Part shown: positions 6,825-17,900 of the stretch, in pieces
Layout: the number at the start of each line of letters is the position of its first letter
Numbering within the stretch: the first letter of the stretch is position 1
Origin: Martelella mediterranea DSM 17316
Lineage (GTDB): Bacteria; Pseudomonadota; Alphaproteobacteria; Rhizobiales; Rhizobiaceae
Reading direction: 5' to 3'
DNA: 64,000 bases
Assembly (NCBI RefSeq): GCF_002043005.1
Contig: NZ_CP020330.1
Location: 1,262,501-1,326,500, forward strand
Translations under genes and position numbers: made by a program
Notes under the pieces: model-generated
What the model was told of the DNA's origin: nothing
Seen by the model: the letters and a program-made list of their open reading frames with translations, nothing else
The model's database searches: none

Positions 6825-7111
6825 AACCTAAACCAAACGGTCTCCGGTAAATTCGGCGCGGTTCAACTTCCTCCCGCGTTCGGTGGGCAACAGCCTCTTG
6901 ATGAGCCGCATTCCATATCTGTTAGGTCGTCGTGAGCCAAAACTGCCTCCTAGAGTCTTCCCGCATTTCACTGAAACGCGGGAAGACTCTATCTCTTTGT
7001 TTTTACGCCATTTCGGACAGTGAACCGGTGTCCACTTCACCTGGAATTGCTATAAAAAGCAGTTTTGAAACATGGTTCTGCTGATATTGGAATCCACTTT
7101 GTCAACAGGAT
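6825..7111. other. Intergenic region with a 39-base palindrome
   Basis: No gene is supported here. The region contains the palindrome at 6952-6990 (separate entry) and, at about 7014-7055, a stretch with GAACCGGTGTCCACTT and CTGGAATTGCT that resembles a phrase common in rhizobial intergenic DNA; that resemblance is from memory only. Confidence 0.4.
6952..6990. repeat. Near-perfect 39-base palindrome
   Basis: AGAGTCTTCCCGC (6952-6964) pairs exactly with 6978-6990. The intervening ATTTCACTGAAAC also pairs (TTTCA with TGAAA), leaving one mismatch and a single central base. A pyrimidine/T-rich tract follows on the plus strand (ATCTCTTTGTTTTT). It could be a terminator for rightward transcription or a mobile-element end; no gene reading into it is intact. 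Confidence 0.6.
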
Positions 7112-7735
7112 CTAGTTGACCGGCGGAGCGGCCGACAACGCCGCCTTGAAGCCCTTCATCGACAGCGGCACGGAAAGCGTCTGGCCGCTGGTCATGTCGA
7201 AGGTCACCGATGCCGATACCGTCTGCTTCAGTGCCTCGACCTGCGCGCCGGAAAGCTCCTTCTCTGCCACGCAGACCTGCGCGCAGGTGAGATAGGTGAG
7301 CAGGATGTCGGTGCCCTCCGCAGCGGCTTCGTCCGCCGATACGGCGCCGCCCTTGGAAGGCGCTGCCGGCGGCTCGTCGCTCAGCGTCATCTTGACGCCG
7401 GCCCGCAACGCGACATTCGACGGGGTCTGCACCACGATCCGCTGGTTATCGCTGTCCGGCAATTTGCCGACGGCGATGGTAAGCAGGCGCTGCACCTGGC
7501 CGCCTTCCTGCTGGACGTTCAGCGTCTGGGTCACTTCGCAGATCCGCTGTGGCGCGCCGGGTGTTTGCTCGCCCTGTTTCTGCACCTGGACCAGCATGCA
7601 GTGCTGGGACCAGTCGCCATAGGAGACGGTGGTGTCGGAGGCCGGAACTGCCTCATCCTCCTGGGCCATTGCCGTGCCTGCTGCCAGTAGGCCAACGGCA
7701 AGCGCCACAAACCGGACCGTATTCAATCGGATCAT
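7112..7735 (-). CDS. Invasion-associated locus B (IalB) family protein, periplasmic
   Basis: A 207-residue secreted protein. Residues 1-24 (MIRLNTVRFVALAVGLLAAGTAMAQ) form a signal peptide with an AMA-Q cleavage site. The mature part carries the family's TVSYGDWSQHCM motif, a paired-cysteine region ICEVTQTLN, and YLTCAQVCVAEKEL with the second cysteine pair. Named after Bartonella IalB, linked to erythrocyte invasion there; in free-living Rhizobiales the role is unclear, with envelope stress or surface function suggested. It follows sapC by 81 bases on the same strand and may form an operon with it, beside the giant autotransporter. Confidence 0.85.
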   Translation of the reverse strand: MIRLNTVRFVALAVGLLAAGTAMAQEDEAVPASDTTVSYGDWSQHCMLVQVQKQGEQTPGAPQRICEVTQTLNVQQEGGQVQRLLTIAVGKLPDSDNQRIVVQTPSNVALRAGVKMTLSDEPPAAPSKGGAVSADEAAAEGTDILLTYLTCAQVCVAEKELSGAQVEALKQTVSASVTFDMTSGQTLSVPLSMKGFKAALSAAPPVN

Positions 7736-7816
7736 ATCGTCTATCCCTCTTCGATGTTTCGCCCTCGGCCCGTGTCCCTGGTTCGCACGGGCCGTCGGTT
7801 TGCTTGAGCGCGCCGC

Positions 7817-8575
7817 TCAGGCGGCCTTCGGCCTGGATGCCGCGTCGTTGAGCTGCAGCAGGTTTTCCCAGTTCTGGCTGGATGCCATGTGCAGCACCAC
7901 CGCGTCGGTGAAGCCCTTCTCGTGCCACTCGCCGATGACCTTAGCCGGCAGCGCGCGGAAGCGCTCGGGGTCAACCACCAGCAGACCGTCAAGCCGGTAG
8001 CGGCTCTTGTCGGGGAAAGACATGTTCACCTGCTTGTCCACCAGCAGATCATGTTCCTGCAACGCCTTGACGAATTCGGTCCCCATCAGCGACTGCTGGT
8101 GATAGGCGTTGCAGAACTCGATCATCGGCCGGGTCGTCTCGCTGGCCGTACCGTCCTCGGCGAACAGCATGTCGCCATCCTTGGTCTTTGCCGCAGTGGT
8201 GATTCGCGCGCATGCCCCGTCGAAGCCGAGCACGGTCTGGGTCTTGTCCTCCGACTGGATGAGGATGAAGGGATAGCGCCGCACATAGGCGGGAATATAG
8301 CTTCCCTGCTGCCATTCTCCCGCTTGGGTCACGAACAGGTTCTGCCCCTGTTTCAGCCCGGTGACGGCGACCGGGGCGGGCGCATCGCCGCCCCGCACGA
8401 ACACGATCGGATAGTGGCGGACGGCCGGCAGGAATTCCCCCGGCGTCAGCGGAATGGCATTCGCCGTCGCCGCGAATGCGAAATCGGATTTCCTCTCGAG
8501 CGTCAGATCCTTGTGGTCTTCAAAACGAAGAACCTGCGGGGATCCGTAGAAAAGCGGAAGCGCGTGGTCGGCCAT
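7817..8575 (-). CDS. SapC family protein
   Basis: A 252-residue cytosolic-looking protein with no signal peptide. It has SapC-family features: an N-terminal PLFYGSPQVLRFEDHKDL, a conserved FLPAVRHYPIVFVRGGD, AYVRRYPFIL, then FCNAYHQQ and a C-terminal PERFRALPAKVIGEWHEKGFTDAVVLHMASSQNWENLL. SapC takes its name from a Campylobacter S-layer locus; its biochemical role is not established. GAGGAGAGGAA precedes the start. It diverges from the autotransporter across an AT-rich intergenic region and precedes ialB, so the three probably work on the same surface system (inference). Confidence 0.85.
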   Translation of the reverse strand: MADHALPLFYGSPQVLRFEDHKDLTLERKSDFAFAATANAIPLTPGEFLPAVRHYPIVFVRGGDAPAPVAVTGLKQGQNLFVTQAGEWQQGSYIPAYVRRYPFILIQSEDKTQTVLGFDGACARITTAAKTKDGDMLFAEDGTASETTRPMIEFCNAYHQQSLMGTEFVKALQEHDLLVDKQVNMSFPDKSRYRLDGLLVVDPERFRALPAKVIGEWHEKGFTDAVVLHMASSQNWENLLQLNDAASRPKAA

Positions 8576-8969
8576 GGATGTTCATTCCTCTCCTCGGTTT
8601 GGGGGACGCGGTTCTTTATCGCGCGAAGGAATTTCTGCAGCAATACCGAGAATGAATATAACGGACGTTTTCAACAAGCAAAGATATATTAGTGAATTAC
8701 TAAATTATAAAAATATAATAATTCTAATTTAGTTATTAGTTGTGACTAAAGAATAGACAGTGTGATTTAATTGCATCAGTCCCGATATTTACATATATAT
8801 ATTTTGTACTATAGGTGATGACACGTGAATTTGATTCGTCGAATCATGTGTATTGGCGAATCTGGTGCATTTAACTGGTTTTGAGCGAGTGATTTGGCGT
8901 CAGGGAGGGGGAGGTGGAGCGGATCGCTCCCTCCCTCATTACGAGGCAACGGCAGGAGTGGGGAATTCC
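8576..8969. promoter_or_regulatory. AT-rich divergent regulatory region, sapC / autotransporter
   Basis: Nearly 400 bases without a gene. About 8680-8815 is strikingly AT-rich, unlike the high-GC flanks, with runs such as ATTATAAAAATATAATAATT and an imperfect inverted repeat around TACTAAATTATAA / TTCTAATTTAGTTA. A cleaner 15-base palindrome, TGATTCG-T-CGAATCA, lies at 8832-8846, about 125 bases before the chosen ATG. AT-rich promoters of surface genes are frequent targets of MucR/Ros-type or H-NS-like silencers in alphaproteobacteria; that link is inference. Confidence 0.6.
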
Positions 8970-11900
8970 ATGGCATTCGAAATCAGCATTGGCGGTGTCA
9001 TCGCAAACCAGAAAGAACAGGCGGCAGGCATGGAGGGCAGGCGGCGCCGGCCCGGTATGCGCGCCCTGCTTGGCGGCTCCGCCCTTGCCGGCTCGCTGAT
9101 GATGGGCATGATGCTGGCAACCCCGGAGGTCGCCGAGGCCGCGTGCGGATTTAGCAGCGTGACATCGACCTATTCGTCTAACGTGAATATAGTAAACGGC
9201 GATGCTTGCACGGCCGGCCAGCTGTACTACGGTAGTTCGGCTTCTCCTGCCATTATTACAATGACAGGCGGGACGTTGACAATTGTCGACTGGATAGACC
9301 TTGGCGATTCGCAATATAGCAATACATATGGGACTCTGAATGCCAGTGGAGGAACTACGTTGATAAGTGGTGGCACTCTTTACGTCGGCTACCGCGGAAC
9401 GGGTGTCTTTACTATATCTGATGGCGCATCGATCGCTTCTAATATAACTATCGGATACTCTGCAGACTCGGTGACTACGGTTGGCACCATGAATATTGGG
9501 GCTGCTGCCGGTGAGGCGGCGGGAAGCGCGCCTGGCGCGATTAGCAGCGGCACAATTGCTCTGTCGAATTCCTCGTTGTCGACGGCCACACTGGTATTTA
9601 ACCATGATGGAACGGAGGCGGATCCTTTTACTCTTTCTTCTTTGATCAAGACCGGTTCGGCGTCGGGAAACTCGAACATTCTGCATATTGCTGGTTACAC
9701 GAAATATACAGGCGACGGTTCCGGTTATGCCGGCAACCTTACGGTTTATGGCGGCACGCTTGAGGTGACCGACAGCCTTGGCGCCAAGGCGCTCGTTGTC
9801 GGCGACAATACCTATGGATCCGGCAGCGGGGCGCTGACACTTGATGGCGGCACGATGACGGTTGCGACAACGCTGGTCACCGGCAATACGGCATCGAGCG
9901 CCGGAGACATCACCGTCAAGAATGGCGGCAAGCTCGTCGTGAGCGGCATCGACGCCGGAACAAGCACAGCGGCAATTGCGCTCGCCGGCGCTACGGGAAC
10001 GACCTCCAGCGTGACAGTGGACGGCGCCGGATCGACTTTCGACATGACCGTCGATACTGGGCGGACCAACCTGGCGATCGGGGGAGCGGGTGCCGCCACC
10101 GTGGTGATTTCGGCCGGCGGCAGCGTCAAGGGGGATGGCCAGATCCTGATCGGCAATGGGCCCGGGGGGACCGGCAACGTCACCGTCACCGGCGCCGATT
10201 CGCTTCTGACCACGTCTCACGATGATTTCCGGATCGGCAATGTCGGCTCGGCGACGTTGACAGTCGCGAACGGCGGCAAGGTCGAAAACAGCGCCAGCGG
10301 CGGGTCGATCATCATCGCCAATACCGGGACTTCCAATTCAACCTTGCTGGTTGGCGACGCCGTCAGCGCCGGCGCGACGGCGACGTCCGGCGTGATCGCG
10401 ACCGACAACCTGAAATTCGGCTCGGGAACGGGTACGCTCGTTTTCAACTACATGGGCAGCGGCAGCTACGGCTTCGACATTAGCGGGGGCGCGTCGTCGC
10501 GTTCCTATTTCCGGCATATCGCCGGAACCACCACCTATTCGGGCGATGGCAGCGCCTTTGGAGGTAATGTGACCGTATACGGCGGCAGCCTGACCGTTAC
10601 CAACAGCCTTAAAACGGACGCGCTCATCGTCGGTGACACGTCGGTCGGCGTCGGCACCGGCACCGGCGCGCTGACGGTCTCCGGCACGATGACCGTGACC
10701 GGGGCCGCGACGATCGGGTATCAGACTGGTACGGTTGGTACTGTCAATGTCAGTGGCACTTCAGCAGAGCTGACCGCGGGCGGCATCATCTATGCCGGCT
10801 ATAACGGGGAGGGGACACTCGCGCTCTCCGGCGGCGCCACCGTAACCGGTTCGATTATTTCTATTGGTGGCGATAACAGCCTCGGCGCCGGCACCGGAAC
10901 CATCACGATCGATGGCTCCAGCCTGGAGGCCACCGGTGGTCAGCTCAATGTCGGCTATGGAGCGACGGGCTCGTCCGGCCTGCTGGTTGTTTCAGGCACG
11001 AGCACGATCACGGTGAACAGCGCTATCGCCATTGGTGGTGCCGCTAACACCTCCGGGACGCTCATCTTCGGTGAGAAGGTCGACAATAGCCAGGCGGCGA
11101 CTGCTACGGTCGATGCCTCCATTTCTACCACGGAAATTCGCTTTGGCGTCGGAACCGGACTGCTTATCTTCAACTACAGCGGCTCCTATACGCTGGACGA
11201 TCTGATAAAAGGCGGCGGCGGTGTTTCGGCAGCCATACAGCATGTTGCAGGCGATACCACCTATACCGGCGATGGCAGCCTGTACACCGGCAAGCTTACG
11301 ATCTATGGCGGCAGCCTAACGGTTACAAATAGTCTTAAGGCGGGTGCGCTCACCGTCGGCGATTCGTCGATCGGCTTCGGCACCGGCACCGGCGCGCTGA
11401 CGGTCACCGGCACGATGACGGTGACTGGACAAACGACGGTCAGCGCAGCGGCGGGAACGGACAATGGCTCGCTGACGGTCAGCGGTTCCGCGGCGACGTT
11501 CAACGGAAACATTTTCAATGTCAATGGCGGAAGCGTCAAGGTTGACAATGGTGGGGAGCTCACGACCTCAAGCCGTATTGCTGTCGGCCAGGGGGTTGGC
11601 TCGCTGGAGGCGACGCTCAGCGTCCTTGGCGGTTCGACTGTCTCCGCCGGTGAGAATATCTATATCGGAAACAATTCAAAGGCTGTCGCGACGCTCGACA
11701 ACGGCACCTTGACGGCCACTTCGGTCATATATGTCGGTACCAATGCCGGTTCAACGGGATCGACGCTGACGGCAAACAATGGCTCGACCATCACCTCCGG
11801 CAATATCTTTGTCGGCTATGCTGCCTCGACCGAGGGCACCGTTACCCTTTCGGGTGGTTCCACATGGACCTCCAGCGGGGTGATCGAGATTGGCACGAGT

Positions 11901-14900
11901 GGCACCGGGACTTTCAACGTGACGGGCGCCGGGTCCGAGCTTGAGTTTACGGGGAGCGGTCAACATGCCATCGGTGACGGCACTGGCGGAAAAGGTGCGC
12001 TGAATATCAGTGCCGGCGGCGTCGTAACAACGGCCTCCTCGACGTTTAATGTGGGTAACGACGCCGGCGCAACGGGAAGCATGACGGTAACGGGCGAAAA
12101 TTCCCTGTTTTCGACAAGCAACCGCCTTTTAATCGCGACACGCGGGCCGGGGACGGTGACCGTCGCTGATGGCGGTGAAATCCGTGCGGGTGCTGGGCCG
12201 AATACCGGGATTGTCTTCGGGTTGAACGGCGGAACAGGTAAGCTGATCATCGGTGCTGACGTAAACACCGCCGCTGTCGCTGCTGGCGTGATTGACACAC
12301 CGGAAATCAATTTTACGCCTGGTCTCTCAGGTACGTTAATTTTCAACCACACCAACGTCGAAGCTTCGCCTGCGACGCTTTCGGCCCGGCTGGTCAACAG
12401 TTCTGGCACCGACAGTGTTATTCAGCAGGTCGCGGGTTACACCCGATATACCGGCTTTGGCTCTTCCTTTGGTGGCACGGTTTCGGTCTATGGCGGCACG
12501 CTTGAAGTCTCCAACTCGCTGAAGACTGCAAGCCTTCTCGTCGGCGATACGACGGTTGGCGTCAGTTCGGGCAACGGTACGCTTTTCGTCAATGGCGGCA
12601 CGATGGCCGTGACCGGAGATGCCACGCTCGGCAACCAGACTGGAACGACCGGCCTCGTCACCGTTTCGCAGAGCGCAGGCCGGTTGACGGTCGGTGGTGA
12701 ACTGAATGTCGGCGCCTCCGGCGCGGGCACGCTGACGCTGACGGAAAGCGGCACCGCCACGATAACCGGCGCGGTTGTTCTCGCCGATACGGCGGGGGCG
12801 AGCGGCACGGTCAATATCGGCGCCGCTGCGGGAAGCGGCGCGGCTGGTGCGGGTACGCTTTCGACCGCCGAGATCGATTTCGGCTCGGGTGCGGGCACGG
12901 GGTCGCTCGTTTTCAACCACACTGCGACCGCCATCACGCCGCTTGACTTCGGTATCGAGATTACCGGCGGTTCGACGGCGAATTCGACGATCAAGCAGGT
13001 CGGCGGCTTTACCAATTTCACCGGCGTCGGGTCGGCCTATGCCGGCACGGTTTCGGTTACCGGCGGCGGGCTCAATGTCGAGAGCGGAAAGACGCTCGCC
13101 GGCACCTATTCGGTCACGGACGGCGTTCTTTCGGGCGGCGGCAGCGTCGGAACTTCCGGGCAGACGGTGACCATCGGTGCGGGCGGCACGCTTGCCGCCG
13201 GCGAAGGTGGCAGCGGCACGGTCGGGACGCTCACCATCCTCGGTGATCTTGCACTGTCAACCGCCACATCGGCGAGCCATTTTGATCTCGGTGCCGTCAA
13301 TGTTGTGGGCGGTTCGAACAACGACCTTGTCATCGTCAACGGCGGCCTCACGCTCGGCGGCGCACTGACTGCCAATCTCGCCAACAGCACTCTAGGCGTC
13401 TACACGCTCTATTCGGTTACCGGATCGATCACGGGCACGAATTTTGACAGCGTGAACCTCACCGGCGCATCGGTCGCCGGCTACCGCGTGGCGACGACCG
13501 GCGACAGCGTGTTGCTCTACATAACCAACGCCAATGGCCAGGTCGATCAGTACTGGGACGGTGCGGCAAGCAACACCGGCAGTCTTGAGGGCGGAACGGG
13601 CACCTGGAATTCGAGCAACGCGAACTGGGCAACGCTGGCCGGCGGATCCGATACGGTCTGGGGTGGGTCGGTTGGCCGTTTCCAGGGGGCGACAGGCGGC
13701 ACTGTCACGGTTGAGGGTGCTCAGTCGTTCGACATGCTGGTATTCTCTGCCACCGACGACAGTTCCACCTACACGCTTTCCACGGGAACCGGCGGAAAGC
13801 TCTTGCTTTCGCCCTACAGCCTGACGACGGGCACAATCCAGGTCGACGCAGCCACCGCGACGGTCGACGTCGAAATCACTGACGGCGTGCGCGGCGATGA
13901 CGGCGTCACTGCGGTGAACACGTTGACGAAGACCGGATCGGGCATCCTCGTCCTCTCTCATGCCAACACGCTGACGGGCGGCATCACCGTTTCCGCCGGC
14001 ACGCTACAGGTCGCCGACGACAGCGCGCTTGGCGCGACTTCGGCGACGCTGACGCTCGACGGCGGCACCTTCTCCGCGGATGGCAGCTTCGCGACCGACG
14101 CGGCGCGCGGCTTTGTGATGGGCAGCAGCGATGGCACGATCAATGTCGGTTCTGGCGACACGCTGACAGTCAATGGCAGCATTGGCGGTGCCGGAAATCT
14201 GACCAAGACCGGGTCTGGCATGCTGACACTCGCCGGCACGTCGACGAGCTATGGCAATACCACAACGGTGTCGGCCGGCGCGCTCAATGTCACGGGCACG
14301 CTTGGCGGCACAGTCACGGTTTCGGCGGGCGGCACGCTTTCGGGCACCGGTACGGTCGGCACAGCCTCGACCGGCACGGTGACGATCAGCGGCGGAACGC
14401 TTGCGGCAGGTGATGGCGGAACCAGCAATCAAGGAACGCTTTCGGTGGCGGGCAACCTGGTGTTGACCTCGGCTTCGAGCTCCTATTTCGAGTACACCAA
14501 GCTTACGAACGCGATTGGCGGGGATCTGGTGGCCGTCGCAGGCGATCTGACCACGGATGGCGCACTGACCGTTGACATTACGCTCGGCGTCGGCGTTACG
14601 TCCGGGACGGGCTTGTACAAGCTGTTTACCTATGGCAGCGCGACGAGCACAACCTTCGGCAGCTATAATCTCAAGGTCGACGGCTCGGATGCCACCGGAT
14701 ATCTGCGCACGCGCGACATCAGCAATGAACTCTATGCGGTCGTGCTGGATACCGAGAATCTCTATGGTCAGTACTGGAACGGCATTACTACCTCGGGTAG
14801 CACGGTGGTCGGCGGCGACGGCACCTGGAAGATGGACACCACCGATCATAACTGGCTCGACGTTGACACGAGCACGAATGTCGGCTGGGGTGGCTCGAAG

Positions 14901-17900
14901 GCGATCTTTGCCGGTTCCGCCGGCGTTGTGACGGTCGACGACAGTGACTCGACCCTTCACGGCGTCGATTTCCATGTACTGGAATTCCAGACCGACGGCT
15001 ACACGATCAAGGGACCGGGCGTCCTGTCGATCAGTCCATATGCCCTGACGACGGGCGTCATCCAGGTCAACAATGCAGGAATCATTGCAACGATATCGGC
15101 AGTGATTGTCGATGGTACAACCAAGGATGCCACGCACACCGTCGCCAACAACATCACGAAGCGCGGCAACGGCACCTTGATCCTGACGGGTCCGAACACC
15201 TATACTGGCCTGACCACGGTCGAAGCCGGCATTCTCCAGATCGGTGACGGGTCGAGCGCTGACGGCACGCTCGGCGCGACGAGTTCGGTCAAGGTCGATG
15301 CGGGCGCGACGCTCGCCTTCGCGCCTTACACGACTGGCGCTTCGTCCGCGATTGCTATCACCGGCAACGGGGGTGTGCTGGTCGACGGCTCTGCTGCGGG
15401 CGTGATTGCGCTTTCCGGCTCCAATACCTATCAGGGCGGCACGAGGCTGAAGAGCGGAACGCTCGCGATCGCGGGGGATGGCGCTCTCGGTGATAAAATT
15501 GGTGCGCTGACGTTTGAAGGCGGCACGCTTTCGACAAGCGGCACCTTTGCGACCGATACAGCGCGTAACGTTTTCATCAGTACAGGCGGCGGCACTGTCG
15601 GCGTTTCCGCTTCGGGCGACGTCCTGACCATAGCCGGCGCGATTTCCGGGTCCGACACACTGACCAAGGCTGGCTCCGGCAAGCTGATTGTGACCGGCGC
15701 CAACACCTATACCGGTGCGGTGACGGTTTCCGACGGCGTGCTGCAACTTGGCAATGGGACAGCCGACGGCATGCTGACGGCATCCGGCTTCACGCTTTCA
15801 GCCACCACGTCCGAACTGATCTTTGATCTGACCGGTGATGTCAGCTATTCCGGCGCTATATCAGGCTCCGGTGCGCTGGAGCAGACGGGCTCCGGAACCA
15901 CTACGCTTTCCGGCAACAGCAGCTATGCCGGCGGCACGACAGTGTCGGGCGGCACGCTCGCCATCACCGCGGACAACAATATTGGCGCAGCGAGCGGTGG
16001 CGTAACGCTTTCGGGCGGCGGCATCCTGTCGGTCGGCGGGACCTTCGACACGGCCCGTGCCTTCACGCTCGGCACAGGTGGCGGGGAGATCGATGTTGCC
16101 GACACGTTTAATTACGGTATTACCGGCGTTGTTTCCGGGACCGGTGCTCTGATCAAGGACGGCAACGGGATACTGACGCTCAGCAATACCAATCTCTACA
16201 CCGGCGGCACGACAGTGTCGGGCGGCACGCTCGCCATCTCCGCCGACAACAATCTTGGTGCTAGCACGGGCAGCGTGACGCTTGACGGCGGCACGCTTTC
16301 GGTGTCTGGCAGCAGCGTTTCCACGGCGCGCAGCTTCATGATCACAGCGTCCAACGGAACGATCGACACATCGACTGCAGCCGACAATTACACCATATCC
16401 AGCGGGATTGGCGGTGCGGGGGGGCTGACCAAAACCGGCCTGGGCACGGTGATCTCGACCGCAAACAACACGTTTGATGGCGACACGACGATTTCGGGCG
16501 GGACCCTACAGCTTGGCGACGGAACGACGAATGGCGCTCTCGCCAGCGGCAAGACAGTGAATGTGGCTGGTGCCGGGACGCTCAAGCTCAATGCCAATGG
16601 CGCATTTACATTCGACAACATTCTGGCGGGTTCAGGCACGTTCGATATCGCCGCGGGCACGATCAACTTTGCCAGCGGCTCCAGCGGCTTTGCAGGCACG
16701 ACCACGGTGCAAAACGGCGCCACTCTGACCGGCGCTGGTTCGCTCGGCGGGGCCGTCTCGATCAGCAACGGCGCGAAGCTTGCGGGTAGTTACACGGACC
16801 AGTTTACGCTTGGTTCGCTGACGCTTGCCAGCGGCTCGCTGCTTGATGTGACGCTCGACACAGCGCCCAATGCGACGCCGCTGTTTGCCGCCGGCGGGGT
16901 GACCATCGTTGACAGCAGCCTGACCGTCAACAGTGCGGGCGCTTTGACCGATGGCAGTTATGCGTTGATAAGCTACACCGGTCTTACGGGTACCGTAAGC
17001 GACATCACCACGGCTTCGATCAATACCGGTGGTCTCACCTATCGGCTCAAGGAAACGGCTGCGGCCGGCGCCGGAGCGGGCGATGTCGTCCTGCTTGTTG
17101 GTACGGCTTCCTATCTCTACTGGAACGGCACTACGACCTCAGGCGGCCCATCCGTGATCGGCGGCGCCGGGACCTGGACGTCCGATAGCCAGATGAACTG
17201 GACGGATTCCTCTGGCGCCACACCCGGTGCCTGGCAGAACCAGGGCTACGCCTATTTCGGCGGTCTCAGCGGCGGCGAGGTCAAGGTCGACAATACCAGC
17301 GGCCAGATTGTGGTCACCGGCATGGAATTCGACCAGTCGGGCTACACGCTCGTGGGTCGTGCCGCGGTTGACACGGTCCAGCTCTACAGTTTTGACGCGT
17401 CCCAGACCAGCGTGTTCAACGTTACAGCGGCGGCGGGGTCTGCAGAGTTCGGAATTGTCCTCGAAGACACGCCTGGCAATGCGCTGACACTTGACAAGCA
17501 GGGTGACGGAACGCTGATTCTCTCGGCGAACAATATCTATTCCGGTGGGACGAAGATCACCGGCGGTACGCTTGCCATTGGCAATGGCGGAACAACGGGG
17601 TCGATCGCAACTGATGCTGCGATTGGAGGCTTTGGGACGCTTGCCTTCAACCGTTCGGATGCGGTCAGCTATTCCGGCGTGATCTCGGGGACGGGGGCCT
17701 TTGTTCAAAAGGGTACCGGCACACTTTCTCTGACGCAGGATTCATCGGCATTCGCCGGCAACACCACTATTTCAAGCGGCGTGCTTGACGTTACTGGCAT
17801 GCTTGGCGGGGCGGTTTCCGTGGCCGCGGGCGGCTCGCTTTCCGGCAAGGGTGGTACGGTCGGTGGCAATGTCACCTTTGCCGATGGCGCCACACTGATC

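Noticed and set aside
14004..15746. Long minus-strand frame of 580 codons inside the autotransporter, and similar ones at 8871-10220 and 20358-21398
   Set aside because: They mirror the Gly/Ser/Thr-rich repeat codons of the real gene, have no ribosome sites and encode low-complexity Arg/Ala-rich products.
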